Shown here piece by piece: positions 1 to 5,299 of a stretch of DNA of 5,495 bases. The notes beneath the pieces are model-generated. The model saw only the letters and a list, made by a program, of their open reading frames with translations. It was not told the DNA's origin and searched no databases. The position numbers and the translations under genes were made by a program. The stretch is taken from the NCBI GenBank assembly GCA_002479415.1, contig DLMZ01000028.1, forward strand, positions 1 through 5,495. Direction: 5' to 3'. Each line of letters opens with the position of its first letter. Within the stretch, counting starts at the first letter, position 1. The stretch comes from Firmicutes bacterium UBA7523 (GTDB taxonomy: Bacteria; Bacillota; Dethiobacteria; Dethiobacterales; Dethiobacteraceae).

Positions 1-29
1 CGCAGGTTCGATTCCTGCCAGGCGCACCA
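1..29 (+). tRNA. tRNA 3' end (partial), probably tRNA-Arg
   Basis: Only the last 29 bases of the gene are in the window. The T arm is complete: stem GCAGG (2-6), loop TTCGATT (7-13), stem CCTGC (14-18). The 3' acceptor strand CAGGCGC (19-25), discriminator A26 and an encoded CCA (27-29) follow. The missing 5' acceptor strand should read GCGCCTG. That acceptor and the GCAGG T stem resemble bacterial tRNA-Arg of the UCU type as I remember it. The anticodon lies outside the window, so the isotype is inference. That this is a tRNA is close to certain. Confidence 0.88.
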
Positions 30-45
30 TATAAATAAGTACCTT

Positions 46-67
46 ACGGTCTTTGGGCCGTTTTTTT
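46..67 (+). terminator. Rho-independent terminator of the tRNA transcript
   Basis: A six-base-pair stem ACGGTC (46-51) / GGCCGT (56-61), with one G-U pair and a TTTG loop, runs directly into a T tract (61-67). It begins 16 bases after the tRNA CCA. It separates the tRNA transcript from the metA operon, so the operon needs its own promoter. Confidence 0.85.
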
Positions 68-94
68 ATTACATTTTCAAGCTATTCAAAAAAC

Positions 95-124
95 ACTGGA
101 TTTTATTTGTAATTGTGTTATAAT
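95..124 (+). promoter_or_regulatory. Extended -10 promoter of the metA operon
   Basis: A perfect -10 hexamer TATAAT (119-124) is preceded by TG at 116-117, giving the extended form TGTTATAAT. The -35 region (about 95-101, ACTGGAT) is a poor match to TTGACA, as is common in extended -10 promoters. Transcription would begin near 131, leaving a leader of about 60 bases before the metA ATG. That is too short for a SAM-I riboswitch or a T-box. Confidence 0.65.
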
Positions 125-131
125 AACAGAA
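113..131. promoter_or_regulatory. Candidate operator: 19-base dyad over the metA -10
   Basis: Bases 113-131 form an inverted repeat in which eight of nine pairs match, around a central A at 122. The core TGTTAT-A-ATAACA is perfect and only the pair 115/129 (G/G) fails. The dyad covers the entire -10 hexamer, so a bound dimer would block RNA polymerase. The two dimeric Rrf2 regulators in this operon are the natural candidates, but I see no match to a known CymR or IscR box. AT-rich dyads near a -10 can arise by chance. Confidence 0.4.
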
Positions 132-179
132 ACACGAGTAAGTCTATATGAAAACAAGGGTTAATTTTAGGCTTATGCT

Positions 180-186
180 GGAGGTG
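180..186 (+). promoter_or_regulatory. Ribosome binding site that fixes the metA start
   Basis: GGAGGTG lies five bases ahead of ATG 192. The in-frame GTG at 186 is part of this Shine-Dalgarno sequence and so cannot be its start. Starting at 192 also gives the usual MetA N-terminus MPIKIP. Confidence 0.85.
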
Positions 187-191
187 TGGGT

Positions 192-1109
192 ATGCCGATT
201 AAAATACCGGATGCTTTGCCGGCAAAAGAAACTTTGACAAATGAGAATATCTTTGTGATGGGCGAGGAAAGGGCAGTAAGGCAGGATATCAGGCCGTTAA
301 AAATAGCCATTTTGAATTTGATGCCAACAAAAATCGCAACAGAGACACAGCTGCTGCGGCTCCTTGGAAACACGCCTATTCAGGTGGAGGTTGAGCTTTT
401 ACACCCGCAAAGCCATATATCGAAGAATACTTCTCAGGAACATTTGACTAAGTTCTACAAGACCTTTTATGAAGCAAAAGATGAAAAGTTTGACGGGCTT
501 GTAATTACCGGTGCGCCGGTGGAACATATGGACTTTGAGGAAGTTACTTATTGGGATGAACTTAAGGAAATAATGGAGTGGAGTATGCACAACGTGTATT
601 CTACTTTTTATATCTGCTGGGCGGCTCAAGCGGCTTTATACTACCATTATGGCATTAACAAATATCCTTTGCAGGAAAAGCTGTTCGGTGTTTTCGAGCA
701 CAGGATTTCCAAGCCAAACACAATGCTGTTGAGGGGCTTTGATGACGTATTTTTTGCTCCTCATTCAAGGCATACGGGTATTAAAAAGGAAGAGGTTGAA
801 AAGGTTAGCGAGTTGGATATACTTTCTGAGTCTCAAGAAGCAGGTATATATTTAATGAAAACGGATGGCGGCAGGCAGGTTTTTGTTACAGGCCATTCGG
901 AGTATGATCCGTGTACCTTAAAGGCTGAATACGAAAGAGATATTGCGAAGGGAATTGAGATTGAGACTCCGAAAAACTATTTCCCTGAGGATGATGCCAG
1001 TAAGCATCCCATCGTTAGATGGAGGGGGCATGCAAATTTGCTTTTTTTGAATTGGCTGAATTATTATGTCTATCAGGAAACTCCTTACGATTTAAGTCAA
1101 ATTAAGTGA
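192..1109 (+). CDS. metA: Homoserine O-acetyltransferase (MetA family)
   Basis: This cytoplasmic enzyme transfers an acyl group to the hydroxyl of L-homoserine, the committing step of methionine synthesis. The 305 residues match the family length (about 300-310). The catalytic set falls at the same numbers as in E. coli MetA: the acyl-carrying C142 in YICWAAQ, and H235 and E237 in GHSEYD. The conserved MPTK motif is at 44-47. Residue 111, in TGAPVEHM, is Glu. In this family Glu111 marks acetyl-CoA users (Bacillus cereus type) and Gly111 marks succinyl-CoA users (E. coli type), so the product should be O-acetylhomoserine. That is the substrate of the metY product encoded further along. The gene is first in the operon, behind an extended -10 promoter. 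The family is certain; acetyl specificity is strong inference. Confidence 0.96.
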   Translation: MPIKIPDALPAKETLTNENIFVMGEERAVRQDIRPLKIAILNLMPTKIATETQLLRLLGNTPIQVEVELLHPQSHISKNTSQEHLTKFYKTFYEAKDEKFDGLVITGAPVEHMDFEEVTYWDELKEIMEWSMHNVYSTFYICWAAQAALYYHYGINKYPLQEKLFGVFEHRISKPNTMLLRGFDDVFFAPHSRHTGIKKEEVEKVSELDILSESQEAGIYLMKTDGGRQVFVTGHSEYDPCTLKAEYERDIAKGIEIETPKNYFPEDDASKHPIVRWRGHANLLFLNWLNYYVYQETPYDLSQIK

Positions 1110-1135
1110 GTGAGAACAGCCAAGATAAATGTTAT

Positions 1136-1143
1136 GGAGGTGA
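1136..1143 (+). promoter_or_regulatory. Ribosome binding site that selects the TTG start at 1149
   Basis: GGAGGTGA is a near-perfect Shine-Dalgarno sequence. ATG 1134 overlaps it and ATG 1143 sits only two bases after GGAGG. TTG 1149 is eight bases after GGAGG and begins the family N-terminus MKVSTKGRYG. Confidence 0.8.
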
Positions 1144-1148
1144 TGTTC

Positions 1149-1601
1149 TTGAAGGTATCTACAAAAGGCAGGTACGGGTTGGAGGCAATAGTTGACCTTG
1201 CCGCCCATTCTACGGAAGGGCATATAAATCTGAAAAGTATATCTGAGAGATGCGGGATTTCTGAAGCATATATCCTGCAGATATTCTTGGTTCTTAGAAG
1301 AGCGGGGATTGTTGATAGTATAAGAGGGGCTCAGGGAGGTTACTTCCTTGCCGGAGACCCTTCAGAAATAACGGTAGGGGATGTTTTGACGGCGCTTGAA
1401 GGGCCTTTGGTGCCTGTTGCTTGTATAATTGAAGGTGATGAGACTTCGTGTGATCGATATAAAAGCTGCGCAACACGGGGGCTATGGGAAAGCATAAAGC
1501 ATGCTTTGAGTGATGTGGCGAATTCCATTACAATTGAAGATTTAGTTAAATGCTATAGAAGTTCTCTTGCTGAGAATAGAGAGTTGGAATATTACATTTA
1601 G
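1149..1601 (+). CDS. Rrf2-family regulator with a three-cysteine Fe-S site (IscR-like)
   Basis: This is a cytoplasmic winged-helix transcription factor of 150 residues. The N-terminus MKVSTKGRYGLEAIVDLA, the recognition helix region around 28-50 and the wing GAQGGY (60-65) are typical of Rrf2. C92, C101 and C107 form a C-x8-C-x5-C pattern in the loop before the dimerisation helix. This corresponds to the Fe-S ligand region of IscR and other cluster-binding Rrf2 proteins, so the protein may sense Fe-S, iron, oxygen or redox state. C35 and C135 lie outside the motif. No cysteine desulfurase or Fe-S assembly gene is adjacent; the neighbours are sulfur amino acid genes. It starts at TTG 1149 rather than the GTG at 1110. 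The last residues are EYYI, a C-terminal isoleucine shared with the next protein. The family is certain, cluster binding is likely, and the target genes are unknown. Confidence 0.9.
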   Translation: MKVSTKGRYGLEAIVDLAAHSTEGHINLKSISERCGISEAYILQIFLVLRRAGIVDSIRGAQGGYFLAGDPSEITVGDVLTALEGPLVPVACIIEGDETSCDRYKSCATRGLWESIKHALSDVANSITIEDLVKCYRSSLAENRELEYYI

Positions 1602-1631
1602 TGAAATTCGGCGAGTGAAAGGGGGAGTTTA

Positions 1632-2081
1632 ATGAAGATTTCTACCAAGGGCAGATACGGGCTTAGAGCAATGATAGACCTTGCTGTACATTCAAGAGGT
1701 GAGCATGTTGCCTTATATAGTATCGCAGAAAGGCAAGGGATTTCCGTGAATTACCTTGAGCAGGTTTTTTCCGTGCTAAGGAAGGCCGGCCTTGTTAAAA
1801 GTGTTAAGGGTGCTCAGGGAGGTTATGTATTATCTGAAGATCCGGCTGAAATTACGGTTGGAAATATCCTAAGGGTTCTTGAAGGGTCTCTTTCGATAAT
1901 TGATGAGAACGCGGAAAATTCTCATGATAGTATAACAAGCATAAAGCGATGTATCATGGTACATGTGTGGGACAAAATGAATGAAGCATTAAACGATATT
2001 GTTGATTCTCTAACATTGGAAAGCCTTGCAGAGAATTACAGAAAGATAACAGGTATTGAAGATACAATGTATTACATTTAA
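1632..2081 (+). CDS. CymR-like Rrf2-family regulator of cysteine metabolism
   Basis: This 149-residue winged-helix regulator is a tandem paralogue of the gene upstream. By my hand count the first 87 residues are identical at 54 positions without gaps. MKISTKGRYGLRAMIDLA and the wing GAQGGYVL closely resemble Bacillus subtilis CymR. The cluster-ligand positions align without gaps to E92, I101 and C107, so two of three cysteines are gone and Fe-S binding is unlikely. CymR also lacks the ligands; it represses cysteine and sulfur genes as a complex with CysK. CysK is encoded in this same operon. The C-terminus MYYI matches the terminal Tyr-Ile I recall for CymR. The gene has a GGGGGAG ribosome binding site at 1621-1627 and a 30-base gap upstream. 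CymR function is inferred from sequence and context. Confidence 0.88.
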   Translation: MKISTKGRYGLRAMIDLAVHSRGEHVALYSIAERQGISVNYLEQVFSVLRKAGLVKSVKGAQGGYVLSEDPAEITVGNILRVLEGSLSIIDENAENSHDSITSIKRCIMVHVWDKMNEALNDIVDSLTLESLAENYRKITGIEDTMYYI

Positions 2082-2117
2082 GAAAGAAAAGAAAATTTAT
2101 TTAAGGGGAGAATAGAT

Positions 2118-3407
2118 ATGAGCGAAAGAAAACTAAAATTTGATACGCTACAGGTGCATGCAGGACAAAAGGCTGATCCGACAACCGGGTCAAGGGCTGT
2201 TCCCATTTATCAGACAAGTTCTTATGTTTTTAACAACGCGGAACACGCCGAAAACCTTTTTGCTTTAAAAGAATTTGGCAATATTTACACAAGAATTATG
2301 AATCCGACCACCGATGTTTTTGAACAAAGGATAGCGGCTCTTGAAGGCGGCGTAGGGGCGCTGGCAGTTGCTTCAGGCTCTGCTGCCATTACCTATGCCA
2401 TACTAAATATTGCCGGGAGCGGCGATGAGATAGTGTCGGCAAGCACGCTTTACGGAGGCACCTACAACCTTTTTTCTGTCACTTTGCCAAAGCTTGGAAT
2501 TAATACGGTTTTTGTAGACCCGGATGACCCGGAAAACTTTAGAAAAGCAATAAATAAAAAAACAAAAGCGGTATATATTGAAACCATCGGGAACCCGGGC
2601 ATTAATATTATTGATTTTGAAGCGGTGGCTAATATTGCCCATGAAAACGGTTTACCTGTAATTATTGATAATACCTTCGGTACTCCGTACCTTATCAGGC
2701 CCATTGAATTCGGAGCAGATATTGTTGTGCATTCCGCAACTAAGTTTATAGGCGGTCATGGTACATCTATTGGCGGCGTTATTGTTGATTCCGGCAAGTT
2801 TGACTGGGCTGGAAGCGGTAGGTTTGCCGGCCTTACCGAGCCCGATCCAAGCTATCATGGCGTGAAATATGTAGAAGCTTTAGGCCCTCTTGCTTATATT
2901 ATTAAAGCAAGAGTGCAGCTTCTAAGAGATACCGGGGCGGCTGTGAGTCCGTTTAATTCGTTCCTTTTTCTGCAAGGGCTTGAAACACTTTCACTGAGAG
3001 TTGAAAGGCATGTTTCAAATACAAAAAAAATTGTTGAGTTTTTGCAAAATCATTCTCTTGTGTCTTGGGTAAACTATCCAAGCATGGAGGGCAATAAGTA
3101 CTATAGCCTTGCGCAGAAATACCTCCCAAAAGGAGCCGGATCAATTTTCTCTTTCGGCATCAAGGGCGGAGTGGAAAGTGCAAAAAAATTCATAGATAGT
3201 CTTGAAATCTTTTCGCTTTTGGCCAATGTGGCAGATGCGAAGTCCTTAGTAATTCATCCCGCAACTACTACCCATTCTCAGCTGACGGAGGAGGAGCAAA
3301 AGGCGGCAGGAGTAACCCCTGACCAGATAAGGCTTTCCATTGGCATTGAGGATGCCGAGGATCTTATTTGCGATCTTGACCAGGCATTGCGAAAGGCGTT
3401 GAAGTAA
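2118..3407 (+). CDS. metY: O-acetylhomoserine sulfhydrylase (aminocarboxypropyltransferase)
   Basis: This PLP enzyme of the Cys/Met metabolism family joins O-acetylhomoserine and sulfide to give homocysteine and acetate. K209 in HSATKFIGGHG is the Schiff-base lysine. D184 in IIDNTFGTPYL should pair with the pyridine nitrogen, and Y57/R59 in YTRIMNPT are the cofactor-phosphate residues donated across the dimer. R405 in QIRLSIGIE should hold the substrate carboxylate. The length of 429 residues and the insertion around 228-250 fit the sulfhydrylases rather than the roughly 380-residue cystathionine synthases and lyases. It follows the CymR-like gene by 36 bases, with GGGGAG at 2105-2110. With metA it forms a direct-sulfhydrylation route that bypasses cystathionine. 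Some side activity on other O-acyl substrates is possible. Confidence 0.95.
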   Translation: MSERKLKFDTLQVHAGQKADPTTGSRAVPIYQTSSYVFNNAEHAENLFALKEFGNIYTRIMNPTTDVFEQRIAALEGGVGALAVASGSAAITYAILNIAGSGDEIVSASTLYGGTYNLFSVTLPKLGINTVFVDPDDPENFRKAINKKTKAVYIETIGNPGINIIDFEAVANIAHENGLPVIIDNTFGTPYLIRPIEFGADIVVHSATKFIGGHGTSIGGVIVDSGKFDWAGSGRFAGLTEPDPSYHGVKYVEALGPLAYIIKARVQLLRDTGAAVSPFNSFLFLQGLETLSLRVERHVSNTKKIVEFLQNHSLVSWVNYPSMEGNKYYSLAQKYLPKGAGSIFSFGIKGGVESAKKFIDSLEIFSLLANVADAKSLVIHPATTTHSQLTEEEQKAAGVTPDQIRLSIGIEDAEDLICDLDQALRKALK

Positions 3408-3481
3408 GAAAAAGGGCATGCTGAAATAAGTTGCTATGTGAGTTGTTAGTAAGTCAAAATATAAAAACGAGGTGACTATAA

Positions 3482-4414
3482 ATGTCTAAAATAGCAAAAA
3501 GTATTCCCGATCTTATCGGGAACACTCCGTTGCTTGAGTTGTCAAATTACAACAAAAAAAACAACTTGGAATCAAGGTTAATTGCAAAGCTGGAGTATTT
3601 TAATCCGGCTTCCAGTGTTAAGGACAGAATTGGCTATGCAATGATAAAAGATGCGGAAGAAAAGGGTTTGATAAACAAGGATTCTGTTATTATTGAGCCA
3701 ACAAGCGGCAACACAGGCATTGCCCTTGCATTTGTCGCTGCCGCACGGGGATACAAGCTGATTCTCACCATGCCTGATACTATGAGCATCGAAAGAAGGA
3801 ATCTGTTGAAGGCGTTAGGTGCTGAGCTTATTCTTACTCCCGGAGCTGAGGGAATGGGAGGGGCAATAAATAAAGCTGAAGAGCTGGCAGGCAGTATGCC
3901 AAATTCATATATTCCCCAGCAGTTTAATAACCCCGCTAACCCCGAGATTCATAAAAAGACTACCGCTGAGGAAATATGGAAGGATACTGAGGGTCAAATA
4001 GATATCTTTATTGGCGGGGTTGGTACAGGCGGAACAATCTCAGGTGTAGGTGAAGTGTTGAAGCAGCGCAATCCCAAAATCCAAATTGTTGCGGTAGAGC
4101 CTTTTGATTCGCCGGTTTTATCCGGAGGAAATAAGGGGCCGCATAAGATTCAGGGAATAGGCGCCGGCTTTGTACCTGCAAATTACAATAATAATGTTGT
4201 GGATGAGGTTTATAAAGTTAAAAATGAAGAAGCTTTTGGAACAGCTAGAGAGCTTGCAAAGACGGAGGGTTTGCTTGTTGGGATATCTTCAGGAGCAGCC
4301 GCCTTTGCGGCGACACAGATTGCAAAAAGAACTGAGAATAAAAACAAAAGCATTGTTGTTTTGCTTCCAGATTCGGGAGAAAGATATTTATCGACGGCCT
4401 TGTTCCAAGACTAA
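3482..4414 (+). CDS. cysK: Cysteine synthase A (O-acetylserine sulfhydrylase)
   Basis: This PLP fold-type II enzyme makes cysteine from O-acetylserine and sulfide. The 310 residues match the family. K47 in NPASSVKDRI is the PLP lysine. TSGNTG (74-79) binds the substrate carboxylate, GTGGT (181-185) holds the cofactor phosphate, and SSG (269-271) supplies the serine near the pyridine nitrogen. HKIQGIGAGFVP (221-232) is characteristic of CysK. The start has GAGGTGA at 3469-3475. A 74-base gap separates it from metY, the largest in the operon, and I see no convincing promoter there. No serine acetyltransferase gene (cysE) is in the window. CysK proteins also act as docking partners, for CysE and for CymR, which matters because two Rrf2 genes share this operon. 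Confidence 0.96.
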   Translation: MSKIAKSIPDLIGNTPLLELSNYNKKNNLESRLIAKLEYFNPASSVKDRIGYAMIKDAEEKGLINKDSVIIEPTSGNTGIALAFVAAARGYKLILTMPDTMSIERRNLLKALGAELILTPGAEGMGGAINKAEELAGSMPNSYIPQQFNNPANPEIHKKTTAEEIWKDTEGQIDIFIGGVGTGGTISGVGEVLKQRNPKIQIVAVEPFDSPVLSGGNKGPHKIQGIGAGFVPANYNNNVVDEVYKVKNEEAFGTARELAKTEGLLVGISSGAAAFAATQIAKRTENKNKSIVVLLPDSGERYLSTALFQD

Positions 4415-4429
4415 CGCATTATTAACAAA

Positions 4430-4474
4430 GAGAGGGTTTCAGCGCATATTGCAGCTGAAGCCCTCTCAATTTTT
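4430..4474 (+). terminator. Strong terminator closing the sulfur operon
   Basis: A 14-base-pair stem (4430-4443 with 4454-4467, one G-U pair) can extend by GCA/TGC in the loop and is followed by AATTTTT (4468-4474). It begins 15 bases after the cysK stop. The leftward XRE gene ends at 4480, so the same hairpin may also stop that transcript. On that strand the T run is shorter (CTTTGTTAAT), so termination there is less sure. Confidence 0.9.
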
Positions 4475-4479
4475 CAAAG

Positions 4480-4896
4480 CTATTCATTTTCAACTATCTC
4501 AATGTATTTTATTATTCTGCGTACAGCTTCAGGCGGTAGGGCTTTTGCCTGTTTCATCATAGCCTGAAGATCGTCACGTTTTACTAAATCTCCCCATAAG
4601 CTTTTTAGTTTGGGGTTTTCAGATAATGCTTTGTTTATGGCATAAACTCCTGACTGATCCTTTACTTGTATAGATTTGTTTGGTACAGGTTTTGGGTTGT
4701 CAGATAAGCTTAGCAGGTAATCAGTGCTTACATCAAAAAAGATGGCGAGCTTTTTAATTGTTGCTGCGTCCGGAGTGCGGTCACCGCTTTCCCATTGGGA
4801 AACTGCCGGCTTCTTAAATCCACCGACTGCTCGTCCTACTTCCTCTTGAGTTAATCCTTGTTGAGTTCTTAGCAAGCGAAGTTTCTCTCCGAGCAT
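4480..4896 (-). CDS. XRE/Cro-cI family HTH repressor
   Basis: The 138-residue protein has an N-terminal lambda-repressor-like HTH at about residues 3-61 (LRLLRTQQGLTQEEVGRAVG, then PAVSQWESGDRTPD and FFDVSTDYLL). A polar linker follows, then a helical, charged C-terminal region (about 85-138). I see no LexA/S24 protease domain, so RecA-driven self-cleavage is not expected. Two starts lie six bases apart. I chose ATG 4896 because AAGGTGA (4909-4903) is nine bases ahead counted from AGG, against three for ATG 4902; the longer form adds Met-Arg. The gene converges on cysK and diverges from a small HTH gene, a layout typical of prophage or integrative-element immunity regions. Its promoter contains a dyad, suggesting autoregulation. 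The ligand or induction signal is unknown. Confidence 0.9.
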   Translation of the reverse strand: MLGEKLRLLRTQQGLTQEEVGRAVGGFKKPAVSQWESGDRTPDAATIKKLAIFFDVSTDYLLSLSDNPKPVPNKSIQVKDQSGVYAINKALSENPKLKSLWGDLVKRDDLQAMMKQAKALPPEAVRRIIKYIEIVENE

Positions 4897-4920
4897 GCGC
4901 ATTCACCTTCTTCCGCATCT

Positions 4921-4948
4921 ATTATATCACAATTTGTGAACTTTTCTA
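4921..4948 (-). promoter_or_regulatory. Leftward promoter of the XRE repressor
   Basis: Read on the minus strand, TATAAT (4926-4921) is preceded by TGA, an extended -10. TAGAAA (4948-4943) is a four-of-six match to the -35 at a 16-base spacing. Transcription would begin near 4914, giving a leader of fewer than 20 bases. Confidence 0.7.
4927..4939. promoter_or_regulatory. Candidate repressor operator, perfect 13-base dyad
   Basis: TCACAA-T-TTGTGA is a perfect 6+1+6 palindrome lying wholly between the -35 and -10 of the leftward XRE promoter and abutting the -10. This size and placement suit an XRE-family dimer that represses its own gene. Which of the two HTH proteins binds it is not known. 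Confidence 0.6.
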
Positions 4949-4983
4949 GTGTGCTCGCCCGATTGAATTTTTTACATTGAGGG

Positions 4984-5006
4984 CTTGACAATTTTACCCA
5001 GTCAAG
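4984..5006. promoter_or_regulatory. Candidate operator, inverted repeat over the rightward -35
   Basis: CTTGAC (4984-4989) and GTCAAG (5001-5006) are perfect inverted arms 11 bases apart. The left arm contains most of the -35 hexamer and the right arm lies in the spacer. The sequence differs from the 4927-4939 dyad, so the two HTH proteins may each have their own site. Confidence 0.4.
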
Positions 5007-5014
5007 GTTATACT
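4985..5014 (+). promoter_or_regulatory. Rightward promoter of the small HTH gene
   Basis: A consensus -35 TTGACA (4985-4990) and a -10 TATACT (5009-5014) are separated by 18 bases. Transcription would begin near 5021, 33 bases ahead of ATG 5054. It faces away from the XRE promoter, with 36 bases between the two -35 elements. Confidence 0.8.
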
Positions 5015-5053
5015 GAAGTTAACGGTGCGTGAACCGCGAAAGGGTGTGCTTGC

Positions 5054-5233
5054 ATGAACTTGCTTCAGCTTATTAGAGAGAGCAATATGCTGACTAAAAC
5101 TCAAATGGCCCACCGGCTTCAGATTTCTAAAAGCTACTATTCTATGCTTGAAAAGGGAGAGCGCAGGATCTCCCTAATGGTTGGGAAGAGGTTGCACGAA
5201 GAGTTCAAGGTTCCGCTGGAGGATATTTTTTAG
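5054..5233 (+). CDS. Small Cro-like HTH protein (59 residues)
   Basis: The protein is nearly all one HTH domain: MNLLQLIRES, then LTKTQMAHRLQISKSYYSML as the helix-turn-helix (about 13-32), EKGERRISL, and a last helix ending VPLEDIF. The pattern matches the XRE/Cro family, in particular S-x-Y-S-M-L-E-K-G-x-R. AAAGGGTG (5039-5046) lies seven bases ahead of the ATG, behind a good promoter. It has no effector domain, which fits a Cro-type antagonist of the divergent XRE repressor or an excisionase-like regulator. It is short enough to be missed by gene finders with a length cutoff. HTH identity is firm; the Cro role is inference. Confidence 0.82.
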   Translation: MNLLQLIRESNMLTKTQMAHRLQISKSYYSMLEKGERRISLMVGKRLHEEFKVPLEDIF

Positions 5234-5299
5234 CTGCGTAGGTTCACAGAAACAAAACATATGGCGCAGAAGACTTTAAAGGTAAGGAGAGTTTGAAAA

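Noticed and set aside
1110..1148. N-terminal extension of the first Rrf2 protein from GTG 1110
   Set aside because: It adds 13 residues that do not match the family, while a near-perfect ribosome binding site at 1136-1143 points to TTG 1149 and the standard MKVSTKGRYG start.
3431..3465. Promoter for cysK from TTGCTA (3431) and TATAAA (3460)
   Set aside because: The spacing of 23 bases is too long, and no better -35 sits 16-18 bases ahead of TATAAA.
4170..4562. 130-residue rightward reading frame across the cysK end, the terminator and the XRE 3' end
   Set aside because: It lies out of frame inside cysK, runs through the terminator hairpin and overlaps the XRE gene on the other strand. Its composition is that of a shadow frame and it has no domain pattern.
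5023..5036. Hairpin CGGT/ACCG in the leader of the small HTH gene as a regulatory RNA element
   Set aside because: Four base pairs with a six-base loop is too weak, and nothing else supports it.
5233..5252. GCGTAGGTTCAC as a second copy of the tRNA T arm, i.e. an attachment site
   Set aside because: The resemblance covers only a few bases, there is no paired stem, and the acceptor sequence and CCA are absent.
5261..5296. 11-codon frame MAQKTLKVRRV ahead of the zinc-ribbon gene, as a leader peptide
   Set aside because: It has no ribosome binding site of its own and overlaps the Shine-Dalgarno sequence of the next gene. No attenuator-like hairpins are visible.
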